The notes beneath the pieces are model-generated. The model was not told where the DNA came from. It searched no databases and worked only from the letters and a program-made list of their open reading frames with translations. A program made the translations under genes and the position numbers. A stretch of 64,000 nucleotides of DNA from Diaphorobacter ruginosibacter (GTDB lineage Bacteria; Pseudomonadota; Gammaproteobacteria; Burkholderiales; Burkholderiaceae_C): NCBI RefSeq assembly GCF_014395975.1, contig NZ_CP060714.1, positions 2,418,001-2,482,000 of the forward strand, in the 5' to 3' direction. Positions 53,188 to 62,864 of this stretch are shown here, in pieces (position 1 is the stretch's first letter; every line of letters begins with the position of its first letter).

Positions 53188-53198
53188 TCCGCATGGAG

Positions 53199-53618
53199 TC
53201 ACGGACGGGGGTACAACACCATCTGCGTGCAGCGGAACATCACCAGCGTCTTGCCGGTTTCGCGATGCCGGACCACGGCATCCCACACGTGCGTGTTGCG
53301 TCCCAAATGCACCGGCGTGGCGACACACTCCACCGTGCCGTCACGCGCCGTTCCCAGATGGTTTGATTTGAGCTCGATGGTCGTGAAGCCGGTCGCTTCC
53401 TTGGGTACGCGTGCGCGGCACCCATACCCGCAGGCGGTGTCGGCCAGGGTCACCAGGCTGCCCGCGTGCAGATAGCCGTTGGGCGCCATCAGCTCGGGCC
53501 TGACGGGCATCTCCAGGTGAAAGGCGTCGCCCTCCACCTTGAACATGCGCATTCCGAGCATCCCCGGCAATGTGCCTTCGGCGGCCTTGTTGAACGCTTC
53601 GACGATATCAATCGACAT
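53199..53618 (-). CDS. PaaI-type hotdog thioesterase
   Basis: A 139-residue single hotdog-fold acyl-CoA thioesterase. The family region reads APNGYLHAGSLVTLADTACG (about residue 45), close to the PaaI HGG motif but with LHAGS, and the closing strands are TGFTTIELKSNHLGTARDG and ETGKTLVMFRCTQMVLYP. It likely hydrolyses a short or aromatic acyl-CoA. ATG 53618 has GGAG upstream; 53627 is also possible. It lies 33 bp downstream of the VOC gene on the same strand, so the two may be co-transcribed. Confidence 0.87.
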   Translation of the reverse strand: MSIDIVEAFNKAAEGTLPGMLGMRMFKVEGDAFHLEMPVRPELMAPNGYLHAGSLVTLADTACGYGCRARVPKEATGFTTIELKSNHLGTARDGTVECVATPVHLGRNTHVWDAVVRHRETGKTLVMFRCTQMVLYPRP

Positions 53619-53651
53619 GGTTTGCATCTCCAATGGGTTCGATCCGGCCGA

Positions 53652-54122
53652 TCAGCCCAGCGCGGCAAGCACGTCGGCGGGTGCCTGCACCAGCTCGATC
53701 AGCACGCCTTCGCCCGCGATCGGGAATTCATCGTTGCTCTTGGGGTGCAGGAAGGTGATGTCGTATCCCGCCGCGCCCTTGCGGATGCCGCCCGGCGCAA
53801 AACGCACGCCGTTGGCGGTGAGCCACTCAACCGCCTTGGGAAGGTCGTCGATCCACAGGCCGATGTGGTTGAGCGGCGTGGTGTGCACGGCCGGCTTCTT
53901 CTCGATGTCCATGGGCTGCATGATGTCCACTTCCACCTTCATCGCGCCCTTGCCCATGGCGAGGATGTCCTCGTCCACGTTCTCGCGTTCGCTCTGGAAG
54001 GTGCCTGTCTGCTCGAGGCCGAGCATGTCGACCCACAGTTTCTTCATCCGCGCCTTGTCGGTACCGCCGATCGCCACCTGCTGGATGCCGAGGACGCGGA
54101 ACGGACGTTGATCATTTGCCAT
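53652..54122 (-). CDS. VOC-superfamily protein (glyoxalase-like)
   Basis: A 156-residue vicinal-oxygen-chelate protein. Two beta-alpha-beta-beta-beta modules are seen: LGIQQVAIGGTDKARMKKLW and TTPLNHIGLWIDDLPKAVEW, ending in LHPKSNDEFPIAGEGVLIEL, which has a metal-ligand-like glutamate. It resembles methylmalonyl-CoA epimerase or lactoylglutathione-lyase-like proteins. Epimerase would fit the propionyl-CoA enzymes in the window, but this is speculative. It is followed closely by a thioesterase gene. ATG 54122 is chosen because family similarity starts there. Confidence 0.82.
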   Translation of the reverse strand: MANDQRPFRVLGIQQVAIGGTDKARMKKLWVDMLGLEQTGTFQSERENVDEDILAMGKGAMKVEVDIMQPMDIEKKPAVHTTPLNHIGLWIDDLPKAVEWLTANGVRFAPGGIRKGAAGYDITFLHPKSNDEFPIAGEGVLIELVQAPADVLAALG

Positions 54123-54203
54123 TGAAAGTACTCCTTGTTTGTAGGGATGGTTGGCATGTGGCGACTGCCGCATGCCGGGAATGCGAAGGGTGCCGAATGC
54201 AGA

Positions 54204-55046
54204 TCAGAACTCACCCAGCAACCAGCTGCTCGCCACGGCGAAATACTCGCGCAGCCACGCATTGAATCGTATCGACAGCGGCGTGCTGGCGCCGACGGTC
54301 GTGATATTGACCAGGCCGGATTTGCGGGCGATCCATCTTGCACGCAGGGTGTGGAAGTCGCTCGTCACGATGGCGACACGCGCATCGCGTGCCACGCCCC
54401 GGTTTGCCAGCATGTCCTGGCTGTATTGCAGGTTCAGCGCGGTGCTGGTGCTCTTTTCCTCGGCCAGCACGCGGTCTCCCCGCAGCCCGTGCACCTCCTG
54501 CAGATAGTTGGCCATGACGCGGCCCTCGCTCTCGCGCTCGCCGAAATCCACGCCGCCGCTCGTGACGACCAGCGCATCGGGCCGGGTCCGCGCGATCTGC
54601 GCCGCCGCGTCCAGCCGCCGTGCCAACGTGGCGGAGGGCTGACCGTCACGGGTGGAGCTTCCCAGCACGATGATGGCATCGACACTCCCGGCGTCCGCGG
54701 CAGCGTTCACCTGATCGGCGATCAGGCCCCAGAGCAGCCCAAGGCTCGCCAGCCACAGGATGAGCGCGGCCCAGCCCAGGCGCCACATCCGTCTCCACCT
54801 CACGCTGTGCGCCACCGCGCCGGCCACCCGCCCGCGCAGGGCCACGATCAGCAGCAGGGCGGCGCCAACCGCCAGCGGCACCAGGACTCCCACGTTGAAC
54901 ATGCCATAGCCCATGAGAACGACGGCATCGCCGAGCAGCGCCAGCCCGAGGGCACCCATCACCCCACGCAGCCAGGGCCAGCGCTCGATGGCAAGGGGGG
55001 ACGAGGTGGCTGGCGTGCGGGTCGTCGTGGGCAAAGCAGCGGTCAT
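54204..55046 (-). CDS. YdcF/SanA-family (DUF218) membrane protein
   Basis: A 280-residue protein with three N-terminal hydrophobic helices (about residues 30-125) and a DUF218 domain (about 135-270). The family marks are VDAIIVLGSSTRDG, ALVVTSGGVDFGERESEG, VLAEEKSTSTALNLQYS and VAIVTSDFHTLRA. The group includes envelope-associated ElyC, SanA and YdcF; no enzymatic activity is certain. ATG 55046 is chosen because upstream residues are not conserved and would overlap the divergent MFS gene leader. Confidence 0.88.
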   Translation of the reverse strand: MTAALPTTTRTPATSSPLAIERWPWLRGVMGALGLALLGDAVVLMGYGMFNVGVLVPLAVGAALLLIVALRGRVAGAVAHSVRWRRMWRLGWAALILWLASLGLLWGLIADQVNAAADAGSVDAIIVLGSSTRDGQPSATLARRLDAAAQIARTRPDALVVTSGGVDFGERESEGRVMANYLQEVHGLRGDRVLAEEKSTSTALNLQYSQDMLANRGVARDARVAIVTSDFHTLRARWIARKSGLVNITTVGASTPLSIRFNAWLREYFAVASSWLLGEF

Positions 55047-55225
55047 GGAAGCGGGCTTGAATGAGTGTGCAGACGCGTGCGGGAAAACACCTCGCATTGT
55101 CGTGCATGCAGGCCCGTCGGCATCCGTGCACAATGAACCAGGGCAGCGCATGCCATGCACGGAATCCGACCTTTGGAGCCACCGCCTTGCGACTGCAGAT
55201 CGTGTCCCACCATCCACCCCTTTTC

Positions 55226-56455
55226 ATGCACACCACCGCCTCGGCAGAACCTTCCCGATCTCCTTCTCTCGATGTGCTGGCGATCTCCCTCGTCATTCTG
55301 GCCGGCGTGGTTTCCGCACTGCATGTCGGCAAGGCGCCGATTGCGGTGCCGGAACTGCAGCAGGACTTCGGCCGCACGCTGGCAGGCCTGAGCTGGGTGA
55401 TGTCGGTGTTCCCGTTCGTCGGCCTGCTGGGGGGATTGATTGCCGGCCTGCTCGTCCAATCCAGGGGCGACCGGCGCATGCTGGTGCTGGGCCTGTTGGT
55501 ACTGGGTGTTTCCAGCATGGCCGGCATCGCCCTGCCCCGCTATGACTGGCTGATTGCCACGCGCATCGTCGAAGGGCTGGGGTTCCTGTTGATCGTGGTC
55601 TCGGCGCCTTCGGTGCTCAATCGCCTTGTCATCGGCGGGCGCCGCAGCGTGATTTTCGGTATCTGGAGCTGCTTCATGAGCGCCGGCATCGCGGTGTCGA
55701 TGCTGCTGGGGCCCCAGCTGGGTAACTGGCACGCACTGTGGATCGTGGACGGAGCGCTCGCCATCGTGATGGCGCTGTGCGTGGTCCTGCGGGTGAGCCC
55801 GGCACCGCCGCCGCCGAGACGCCCGGGCACGCAGGCCAACGCCCCGACGGTGGGCGACGACATCCGCAGCGTGCTGACCACGCGCGCTTCCGTATTGCTT
55901 GCGCTGGGATTCGGTGTCTACAACCTGCAGTTCTTCGCCTTCATGAGCTTCATGCCCAGCTTTCTCATGGAGCGCGTCGGCCTCACCCTCGCCCAGGCGG
56001 GCGTTGCAGCCGCGACGATCATCGCGTCCAACATGATCGGCAACCTCGCGGCAGGCGTGTGCCTGCAGCGCGGCGTGAAGCCGGGCGTGCTGATGGCGCT
56101 GACCTTCGTCACCACGGGCGTGATCGGCGCACTGATCTACCTTCCGGGAACGCCTGCGGCCGCGCTGATTCCCCTGAGCTTCCTGTTTTCGTCCCTGGCG
56201 GGATTCATTCCGGCCACCATCATCACCACCGCACCGCGGGCAGTGCCGCGGGCGGAACTGGCCCCCATCGGACTGGGCCTGATGATGCAGGGGAATTACC
56301 TCGGCCAGGTCAGCGGGCCCATCCTGCTGGGCGCTCTGATGGGTCTTTTCGGCTGGACTTCCGCGGGAATGCAGATTGCGGCAGCCGGCATGGCCGGCGT
56401 GTTCATCGGCTTGGCCTTCGAGGGTGCCCGCAGGCGGGCCGCGGTCGACTTCTGA
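55226..56455 (+). CDS. MFS transporter
   Basis: A 409-residue major-facilitator protein with twelve predicted helices. The inter-helix loop GLLVQSRGDRRMLVLGLLVL (helices 2-3) fits the family signature. The best resemblance is to CynX/NimT-like or drug-efflux members, but no substrate can be stated. ATG 55226 is used because the frame to 55061 overlaps the divergent ydcF start and lacks similarity. It is convergent with the enoyl-CoA hydratase gene. Confidence 0.88.
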   Translation: MHTTASAEPSRSPSLDVLAISLVILAGVVSALHVGKAPIAVPELQQDFGRTLAGLSWVMSVFPFVGLLGGLIAGLLVQSRGDRRMLVLGLLVLGVSSMAGIALPRYDWLIATRIVEGLGFLLIVVSAPSVLNRLVIGGRRSVIFGIWSCFMSAGIAVSMLLGPQLGNWHALWIVDGALAIVMALCVVLRVSPAPPPPRRPGTQANAPTVGDDIRSVLTTRASVLLALGFGVYNLQFFAFMSFMPSFLMERVGLTLAQAGVAAATIIASNMIGNLAAGVCLQRGVKPGVLMALTFVTTGVIGALIYLPGTPAAALIPLSFLFSSLAGFIPATIITTAPRAVPRAELAPIGLGLMMQGNYLGQVSGPILLGALMGLFGWTSAGMQIAAAGMAGVFIGLAFEGARRRAAVDF

Positions 56456-56493
56456 GGCTCAAGCACGATGCGATCCATGCCGCCGAGTCGTCC

Positions 56494-57276
56494 TCAGGGC
56501 TTGATGAACGCGGCAACTCCTGCCCTGAACGCCGCGCTCCCATACACCGAATCGACTAGGTCATCATCATGCAGGTCATGGTCGAGCACGATGCGGCGCA
56601 GGCTTTCCTTCACGGCCTGCTGCGTCACGCCCGAGAGTGACACCAGCCGCTGCGCCAGCGCGAGGGCGGCGGCGTCAAGCTCCGGTGCGGCCACGCTCTG
56701 CTGTACATATCCGCATGACAGCATCTCATCCGCACCCAGGTAGTCGGCCAGAAGCAACATGCGCTTGACCCTCGGCACGCCCAAGGCAGCCACGAGACGC
56801 GCGATGTTGCGCGAGGACAGCGTGTTCGATAGCGTCTTCGCAATGGGTGCACCGAACCGCGAGCCGGGGGTGCAGATGCGGAAATCACAGGCATTGGCGA
56901 TGGCAAGGCCCCCGCCCACGGTCCAGCCGTCAATGACGGCCACGGTGGGCACCGCAACCCGCTCCACGGCATCGATCACGCGCTCCACGAACGCCTCATA
57001 GGCGATCCCCTCGGAGCCGGAGCGAAAGTCCCTGAAGTGCGTGATGTCCGTGCCCGAGATGAACGACTTGCCGCCTTCCCCTTTCAGAAGAATGCAGCGC
57101 ACCGACGGGACGCTCCCGGCCTCGCCCAGGCATTCCTCCAAGTATTGGAGCAAGCGCTCGTACATGGGAGCGGTCATCGCATTGTGCCGCTCGGGCCGGT
57201 GGACGCTGATCCTCGCGATGCCGCCCGGGAGCCGGGCCAGCGTGACGGTCTCTGCCGTGGTGTCCTTCACGCTCAT
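56494..57276 (-). CDS. Enoyl-CoA hydratase/isomerase
   Basis: A 260-residue crotonase-fold enzyme. The oxyanion-hole segments are GGKSFISGTDITHFRDF (about residue 66) and WTVGGGLAIANACDFRICTP (about 112), then SRFGAPIAKTLSNTLSSRN. The usual catalytic Glu-144-type position is not obvious, so it may be an isomerase, a decarboxylase or a hydratase of unusual specificity. It overlaps the CaiB gene end by four bases (ATGA) and so is co-translated with it. Confidence 0.87.
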   Translation of the reverse strand: MSVKDTTAETVTLARLPGGIARISVHRPERHNAMTAPMYERLLQYLEECLGEAGSVPSVRCILLKGEGGKSFISGTDITHFRDFRSGSEGIAYEAFVERVIDAVERVAVPTVAVIDGWTVGGGLAIANACDFRICTPGSRFGAPIAKTLSNTLSSRNIARLVAALGVPRVKRMLLLADYLGADEMLSCGYVQQSVAAPELDAAALALAQRLVSLSGVTQQAVKESLRRIVLDHDLHDDDLVDSVYGSAAFRAGVAAFIKP

Positions 57277-58463
57277 GCGGCCTCGCTGCTCACGCCGTGG
57301 AGGGCATCGATCTCGGCGATGATTTCCTCGTTGTGCTCGCCCAGGAGCGGTGGATGGCGGCGCACCTGCTGCGGCGTTCCGAGCATCTTCACCGGAAAGC
57401 CGATGTTCTTGACCTTGCCCTCGATCGGGTGGTCGATCTCCATGCACATGCGGCGATGCGTGCCATGCTCGCCCTCGAAGGCTTCCGGGTAGCTCAGGAT
57501 CGGGCCGGCGGGAATACCGGCCGCGAGCATGAGTTCCACCCATTCCTCGCTGTCCTTCCCGGCGAATTCCCGCTCCAGGGTCTCGATCAGCAGCTCGCGA
57601 TTCTTCAGCCGCAGCGGCACGGTGGCGAAATCCGGATGTTCGCGCAGCTCGGGACGTTCGATCAGCGCGCACAGCTGGGCCCACAGCTTCTGGTTGGTGG
57701 CCCCCATCACGAAATAGCCATCGCGCGCCTTCACGGCCTGGTAGGGTGCGCTCATCTTGTTGCTGGTGCCCAGCGGCGCCGGCGGCACGCCCGTGCCCCA
57801 GTACTCGGACATGTCCCAGATGGAAAAGGCCATCACCGAGTCGAACAACGAGGCGTCGATGTGCTGCCCCTGGCCCGTGCGCTGCGCGCCGATGTAGGCG
57901 GACAGCAGGCCATAGGTCGCGAACAGCGCGCAACCGATGTCCGCCACTGGAACGCCGGCCTTCACGGGCTTTTCACCCTTGTAGCCGGTCACGCTCATCA
58001 CGCCGGACATGGCCTGGGCCATCAGGTCGAACCCGGGACGCTTCGCCCAGGGGCCGCTCTGGCCGAAGCCCGAGATGCTGACATAGACGATCTTCGGGTT
58101 GATGGCCTTGATGGCCTCGTAGTCGATCTTCAGGCGCTGCACCACGCCGGGCCGGTAGTTCTCGACGATCACATCGGCCGTCGTGGCCAGCTTGTAGAAA
58201 AACTCCCGGCCCTCCTCGCTCTTGAGGTCCAGCGTGAGCGACCGCTTGTTGCGGTTCATGTTCAGGAAGCCCATGCTGTCCGGGCCCTTCATCTTGAAGC
58301 CCATGGCACCGCGCGTCTGATCGCCGGTTCCGGGCGGCTCCACCTTGATGACGTCAGCGCCCAGGTCCGCCAGCAGCATGCAGGCGAAGGGGCCGGCCAT
58401 GACCTGGCTGACGTCCAGCACACGGATTCCGGCAAGTGGCAGGGAGGGATTGTTCGGGTTCAT
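57273..58463 (-). CDS. CaiB/BaiF-family CoA transferase
   Basis: A 396-residue class III CoA transferase that moves CoA between carboxylic acids via an aspartyl-CoA intermediate. Typical segments are IRVLDVSQVMAGPFACMLLA (about residue 13), LGADVIKVEPPGTGDQTRG, NRNKRSLTLDLKSEEGREF and DVIVENYRPGVVQRL; the catalytic aspartate would be in PGFDLMAQAMSG (about 150). It precedes an enoyl-CoA hydratase and follows a Bug-type receptor, an arrangement common for degradation of aromatic or dicarboxylic acids. Confidence 0.92.
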   Translation of the reverse strand: MNPNNPSLPLAGIRVLDVSQVMAGPFACMLLADLGADVIKVEPPGTGDQTRGAMGFKMKGPDSMGFLNMNRNKRSLTLDLKSEEGREFFYKLATTADVIVENYRPGVVQRLKIDYEAIKAINPKIVYVSISGFGQSGPWAKRPGFDLMAQAMSGVMSVTGYKGEKPVKAGVPVADIGCALFATYGLLSAYIGAQRTGQGQHIDASLFDSVMAFSIWDMSEYWGTGVPPAPLGTSNKMSAPYQAVKARDGYFVMGATNQKLWAQLCALIERPELREHPDFATVPLRLKNRELLIETLEREFAGKDSEEWVELMLAAGIPAGPILSYPEAFEGEHGTHRRMCMEIDHPIEGKVKNIGFPVKMLGTPQQVRRHPPLLGEHNEEIIAEIDALHGVSSEAA

Positions 58464-58534
58464 ATGCGGTTCGGATCGTTGAGGGGGTTTGTCGGCTCGC
58501 ACGCCTGTCTGCTTGCGGGCCCGTCTCGTGCTCT

Positions 58535-59521
58535 TCAGCTTTCGTCGGTGATGTTGGCGGCGCGCACGACCTCGCCCCATTTCCTGTACTCCGCCGCCAT
58601 GAAGGAAGCGAATTTGTCCACCGACCCACCACCGCCCTCCACGCCATAGCCGTCGAAGCGGCTGATCACGTCCGGCATGGCCAGCACCTTGTTGATGTCG
58701 GCATTGATGTGTTCGGCCAGCGCCTTGGGCATGTCGCGCGGGCCCACCACGCCGTACCAGCTTGATGCGTCGAAGCCCTTGAACCCCTGTTCGTCCATGG
58801 TCGGCATGGCCGGGAAGCCCTTGGCTCGCGACACGCGGGTCTGCACGATGCCTTGCACCTTGCCGGATTTCACCTGCGGCGCTGCGGCCGTCATGGTGTC
58901 GAAGCTGAAGTCGATCTGGCCGCCGATCAGGTCGGTCTGCATGGGGCCGGAGCCCTTGTAGGGCACGTGGATGGTCTTCACGCCCGCAGCCATGTTGAAC
59001 ATCTCGGCTGCAAGATGCTGCACTGAGCCCGTTCCCGACGAGCCAAAACTGACCTTGCCCGGGTTCTTCCGGCAGAGTTCGACGACGTCGTTGATCGATG
59101 CGAACTTCTGCTTGCTGCCCGACACCAGGATGTGCGGCGTCACGCCGATCAGCGCGATGGGCGCGTAGTCCTTGAGCGGGTCATAGGTGATGCTCTTGAA
59201 GATCTGGGGCGAGATGGCGTGCGTGTTCACATGGGCCATCAGCAGGTTCAGGCCATCCTGGAACTTCGACTTGGCGAAGAAATCCGCGCACAGCGCACCG
59301 GTCGCGCCCGGCTTGTTCTCCACGACGACCGGCCGACCCCAGATCTCTGAGAGCTTCTGGCCGACGATGCGCGCAAACACGTCGGTGCCGCCACCGGGCG
59401 CCCAGCCCACATAGATCTTGATCGTTCCCTTTGGCAATTCGCTGGTGGCGGCCAGCGACGATCCGGCCCAGCCCGCTGCAAGTGCGGTGGCGGTCGATGC
59501 GATGAATTGGCGGCGTTGCAT
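58535..59521 (-). CDS. Bug-family tripartite tricarboxylate transporter receptor
   Basis: A 328-residue periplasmic binding protein with a signal peptide of the twin-arginine look (MQRRQFIASTATALAAG, ending near SLA-AT). Family marks are WAPGGGTDVFARIVGQKLSE (about residue 39), VVVENKPGATGALCADFF and GSSGTGSVQHLAAEMFN with VPYKGSGPMQTDLIGGQIDF. Such receptors bind carboxylates and, without adjacent TctAB genes as here, act as orphan sensors or partners. It is upstream of the CaiB gene by 71 bp in one probable operon. Confidence 0.93.
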   Translation of the reverse strand: MQRRQFIASTATALAAGWAGSSLAATSELPKGTIKIYVGWAPGGGTDVFARIVGQKLSEIWGRPVVVENKPGATGALCADFFAKSKFQDGLNLLMAHVNTHAISPQIFKSITYDPLKDYAPIALIGVTPHILVSGSKQKFASINDVVELCRKNPGKVSFGSSGTGSVQHLAAEMFNMAAGVKTIHVPYKGSGPMQTDLIGGQIDFSFDTMTAAAPQVKSGKVQGIVQTRVSRAKGFPAMPTMDEQGFKGFDASSWYGVVGPRDMPKALAEHINADINKVLAMPDVISRFDGYGVEGGGGSVDKFASFMAAEYRKWGEVVRAANITDES

Positions 59522-59688
59522 GGTGCGGTTGTCTCCTTGGCCTTGTGCGCTGTTGTTCGTTCTGTGCAGGTTTGTCCTGTCGAACGAATGTCGCAAAGGG
59601 GAGACTTGACGGCAAGAATGAGCGCAGCAAGCCAGACTTCGCAATTTGCGAAACCAAGTACCCGAAAAACTTCACGGAGATGCGCAGA

Positions 59689-60591
59689 TCAGGCTTCGAA
59701 CTCGCCAGGCAGAAGCTGCGAGAGCACGTTGCGCAGCATCCGCTGCTGCTGTGCCTCCGACTCGATGAACGACAGCATGTAGCTGCGGCGATGCCAGTCG
59801 CCCTCAAGCTCCACGCAGGCGAGTTCCACCTCCGGGTGCAGTGCGCCAAACACGTCGGGCGGCATGAGTCCCACCCCCACGCCTTCGCGCACCAGCGCAA
59901 GCATGGAGTCGAAGCCGCTCACGACGAAGTCATTGCGGAAGGTGCGGCCGCGGCTTTCGTGTGCCCGATGCAGCGCGGTCAGGATGGCCGAGCCTCTGCC
60001 CAGGGTCACGATCGGCAGCTCGATCAGCGCCTCGATGCCCAGTGGCGCAGCGGGCAGCGAGAAATGGTGCCGGCTGTAGACCACGACCAGATGGTCCTGC
60101 CGATAAGCGTAGCGCGGCAGGTCGATGAAGCCGCTGGTCTTCTCATAGATGCCGATGTCGATCACCCTGTCGCGCAGCAGCTGCTGGACGATGCGGCTGT
60201 TCTCTTCGACGATCTGCAGCGCGATGCCCGGAAACAGCTGCTGCGTGCGTGCGATCTCGCGCGCCAGGAATGGAATGACGACCGATTTGGGCGCGCCGAT
60301 GATCACCCTGCCGTCCCGCCCGCGATTGACCGCCCGCGCATCGCCTTCGAGCCGCTGGGTCAGGTGGTCGATCTGGCGGATATGCGAGAGCAGCCGCGTT
60401 CCCGCCTCGGTCACCTTCACGCCATGCGGCTGGCGCTTGAAGAGGCGCACGCCGAGCTGGGACTCCAGGTCGCTGACGCGCCGCGAGGCCGCCGCCACGG
60501 CCAGGCCCATCCGGTCGGCCGCGCGGGAGATGCTGCCCTCCTCGGCGATGGCGCTGATCAGGCGAACGGTGGTGGTGTCGAACTTCATCAT
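59689..60591 (-). CDS. LysR-family transcriptional regulator
   Basis: A 300-residue regulator. The N-terminal helix-turn-helix FDTTTVRLISAIAEEGSISR and RAADRMGLAVAAASRRVSDL (about residues 4-40) is followed by a substrate-binding domain. It is on the same strand and just upstream of the Bug receptor, CaiB and hydratase genes, with 167 bp in between. It probably controls that cluster. ATG 60591 or 60588 are equally possible and neither has a good ribosome-binding site. Confidence 0.92.
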   Translation of the reverse strand: MMKFDTTTVRLISAIAEEGSISRAADRMGLAVAAASRRVSDLESQLGVRLFKRQPHGVKVTEAGTRLLSHIRQIDHLTQRLEGDARAVNRGRDGRVIIGAPKSVVIPFLAREIARTQQLFPGIALQIVEENSRIVQQLLRDRVIDIGIYEKTSGFIDLPRYAYRQDHLVVVYSRHHFSLPAAPLGIEALIELPIVTLGRGSAILTALHRAHESRGRTFRNDFVVSGFDSMLALVREGVGVGLMPPDVFGALHPEVELACVELEGDWHRRSYMLSFIESEAQQQRMLRNVLSQLLPGEFEA

Positions 60592-60706
60592 CCGGAGGTG
60601 CGGCTCAAGAAAGGAATCGGTGCCCAAGAAAAACGTGCCGAAGGCACGATGGCCTGCGGCACGTCATTGTCGCGCCTGATCACCCGGGATCAGCGCCAGG
60701 ACGGGA

Positions 60707-62754
60707 TCATTCGAACTCGATGATCACCTGATCGACGGCGAGCGACTCGCCCTTGCCCGCGACGACCTTGCTCACCACGCCATCCTGGGCGGCGAACAGG
60801 ATGTTCTCCATCTTCATTGCCTCGATCACCGCGAGCTTCTCGCCGGACTGCACCTTCTGGCCAGGCTGCACCGCCACGTCGACCAGCAGGCCTGGCATGG
60901 GCGAGAGCAGGAACTTCGACAGGTCTGGCGGCGCCTTGAAGGGCATGAGCTGGTACAGCTCTGCCCCCGGGGCGACAGCACCAGGGAGTCGATCTGCGTG
61001 CCGTTGTGGATCACGCGCAGGATCAGCGGGTTCTTGGGCGTGCCGCGCTCGACCTGCGCCGTGAACGGCTTGCCGTTGCATTCGCCCTGCACGCGGATGT
61101 CGCCGAGGCCCGCCGTGCTGCTGATGTGGTACGCCTTGCCGTTCACGGTGATGGCGCTCGAACGGTTGGCCTGGTCGTAGTCGGTGACTTCAATCGGGTA
61201 CGACCTGTTCTCGCCGCCGGCACCCAGCACGACGACGGTGAACTTCGCACCCACCTGCACCTCATGGCCCGTGAGCTGCCCGCTGATGCCCGAGGCACGC
61301 GCACGGTAGCGGCGGTTCATGTAGCCGGCCAATGCCACGAGGAAATCCGGATCATCGTGCGGCACGTCCTCTGCACGGAAACCGTGAGCGTAGTTTTCGG
61401 CAATGAAGCCGGTGTTGAAGTCACCCTTCACGAACTTCGGATGCGCCAGCAGCGCCGCCTGGAACGGGATGTTGGAGCTGATGCCGCGGATCACGAAGCC
61501 GTTGAGCGCCTCACGCATGCGGGCGATCGCGTCATTGCGGTCCTTGCCGTGCACGATCAGCTTGGCGATCATCGAGTCGTAGTACATCGGGATCTCGCCG
61601 CCCTCGTACACGCCGGTGTCCACGCGCACGCCGTCCTTGATGCCGGCTTCGGACTGGAACATATCCTGCTCCGGTGGCTGGAAGCGCACCAGGCGGCCGG
61701 TGGACGGCAGGAAGTTGCGGAACGGGTCTTCCGCGTTGATGCGGCACTCGATCGCCCAGCCCTCGCGCTTCACATCGGCCTGCGCGAGCGTGAGCTTTTC
61801 GCCCGCGGCCACGCGGATCATCTGCTCGACGAGGTCCAGGCCCGTGATGCATTCCGTCACCGGGTGCTCCACCTGCAGGCGGGTATTCATTTCGAGGAAG
61901 TAGAAGTCCTGGTCCTTGCCGACCACGAATTCCACCGTGCCTGCCGACTGGTACTTCACGGCCTTGGCCAACTGCACGGCCTGCTCGCCCATGGCCTTGC
62001 GCGTGGCATCGCTGATGAAGGGCGACGGCGCCTCTTCGATCACCTTCTGGTGGCGGCGCTGGATGGAGCACTCGCGCTCGTTCAGGTAGATCACGTTGCC
62101 GTGCGAGTCACCCAGCACCTGGATCTCGATGTGGCGCGGCTCCTGCACGAACTTCTCGATGAAGATGCGGTCGTCGCCGAAGCTGTTGCGCGCCTCGTTC
62201 TGGCAGCTTGCAAAGCCTTCATGCGCTTCCTTGTCGTTGAACGCCACGCGCAGGCCCTTGCCACCGCCGCCGGCCGATGCCTTGATCATCACGGGGTAGC
62301 CAATCTTCTTGGCGATTTCGACGGCCTGGTCCGGCCCGCTGATCGCATCGTTGTAGCCGGGGATGGTGTTGACCTTGGCTTCGTTCGCGAGCTTCTTGGA
62401 CGCGATCTTGTCACCCATCGCCGCGATGGAATGCGACTTGGGACCGATGAAGGCGATGCCCTCGTCCTCGCAGCGCTTGGCAAAGCCTTCGTTTTCGGAC
62501 AGAAAGCCGTAGCCCGGGTGCACGGCCTGGGCGCCGGTCTGCTTGCAGGCCTCGATGATCTTCTCGCCGAGCAGATAGGACTCGCGGCTCGGGGCCGGGC
62601 CGAGGCGCACGGCCTCGTCGGCGAGCTTGACGTGACGCGCATCCTTGTCAGCGTCGGAATAGACCGCCACGGTCTTGATGCCCATCTTGCGGGCGGTGGC
62701 GATGACGCGGCAGGCGATTTCACCGCGGTTGGCAATCAGAATTTTGCTGAACAT
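60707..62754 (-). pseudogene. pccA: Acyl-CoA (propionyl-CoA) carboxylase alpha subunit, frameshifted
   Basis: The locus would encode about 682 residues: biotin carboxylase (about 1-450), a linker domain and a biotin carrier domain. The ATP-grasp loop KASAGGGGKGLR, the catalytic EMNTRLQVEHPVTE and, near the 3' end, the biotinyl site EAMKMEN are all present. The last roughly 85 codons are in a different frame: reading changes in the five-G run at 60964-60968. One added G would give LSPRGAELYQLM and a full-length protein. As given, the protein would lose its biotin domain and be inactive. The stop is at 60707. The neighbours are a small exported protein and the beta subunit. The partner is propionyl-CoA or a related acyl-CoA. 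Confidence 0.9.
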
Positions 62755-62864
62755 GGTTAGCTTTCTAATAAATGTTGATCGTCGGTGCGGACGGGCGATC
62801 AACGCAAGATCAAGTAGTTATCGGCACGGTGGCTGCATGGCATGGCGGCGTTCCCTCCTGGCGG

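Noticed and set aside
53010..53198. Sigma-54 promoter for the prkA operon
   Set aside because: The best candidate has an 11-base GG-GC spacing instead of the required 10 and poor flanking matches.
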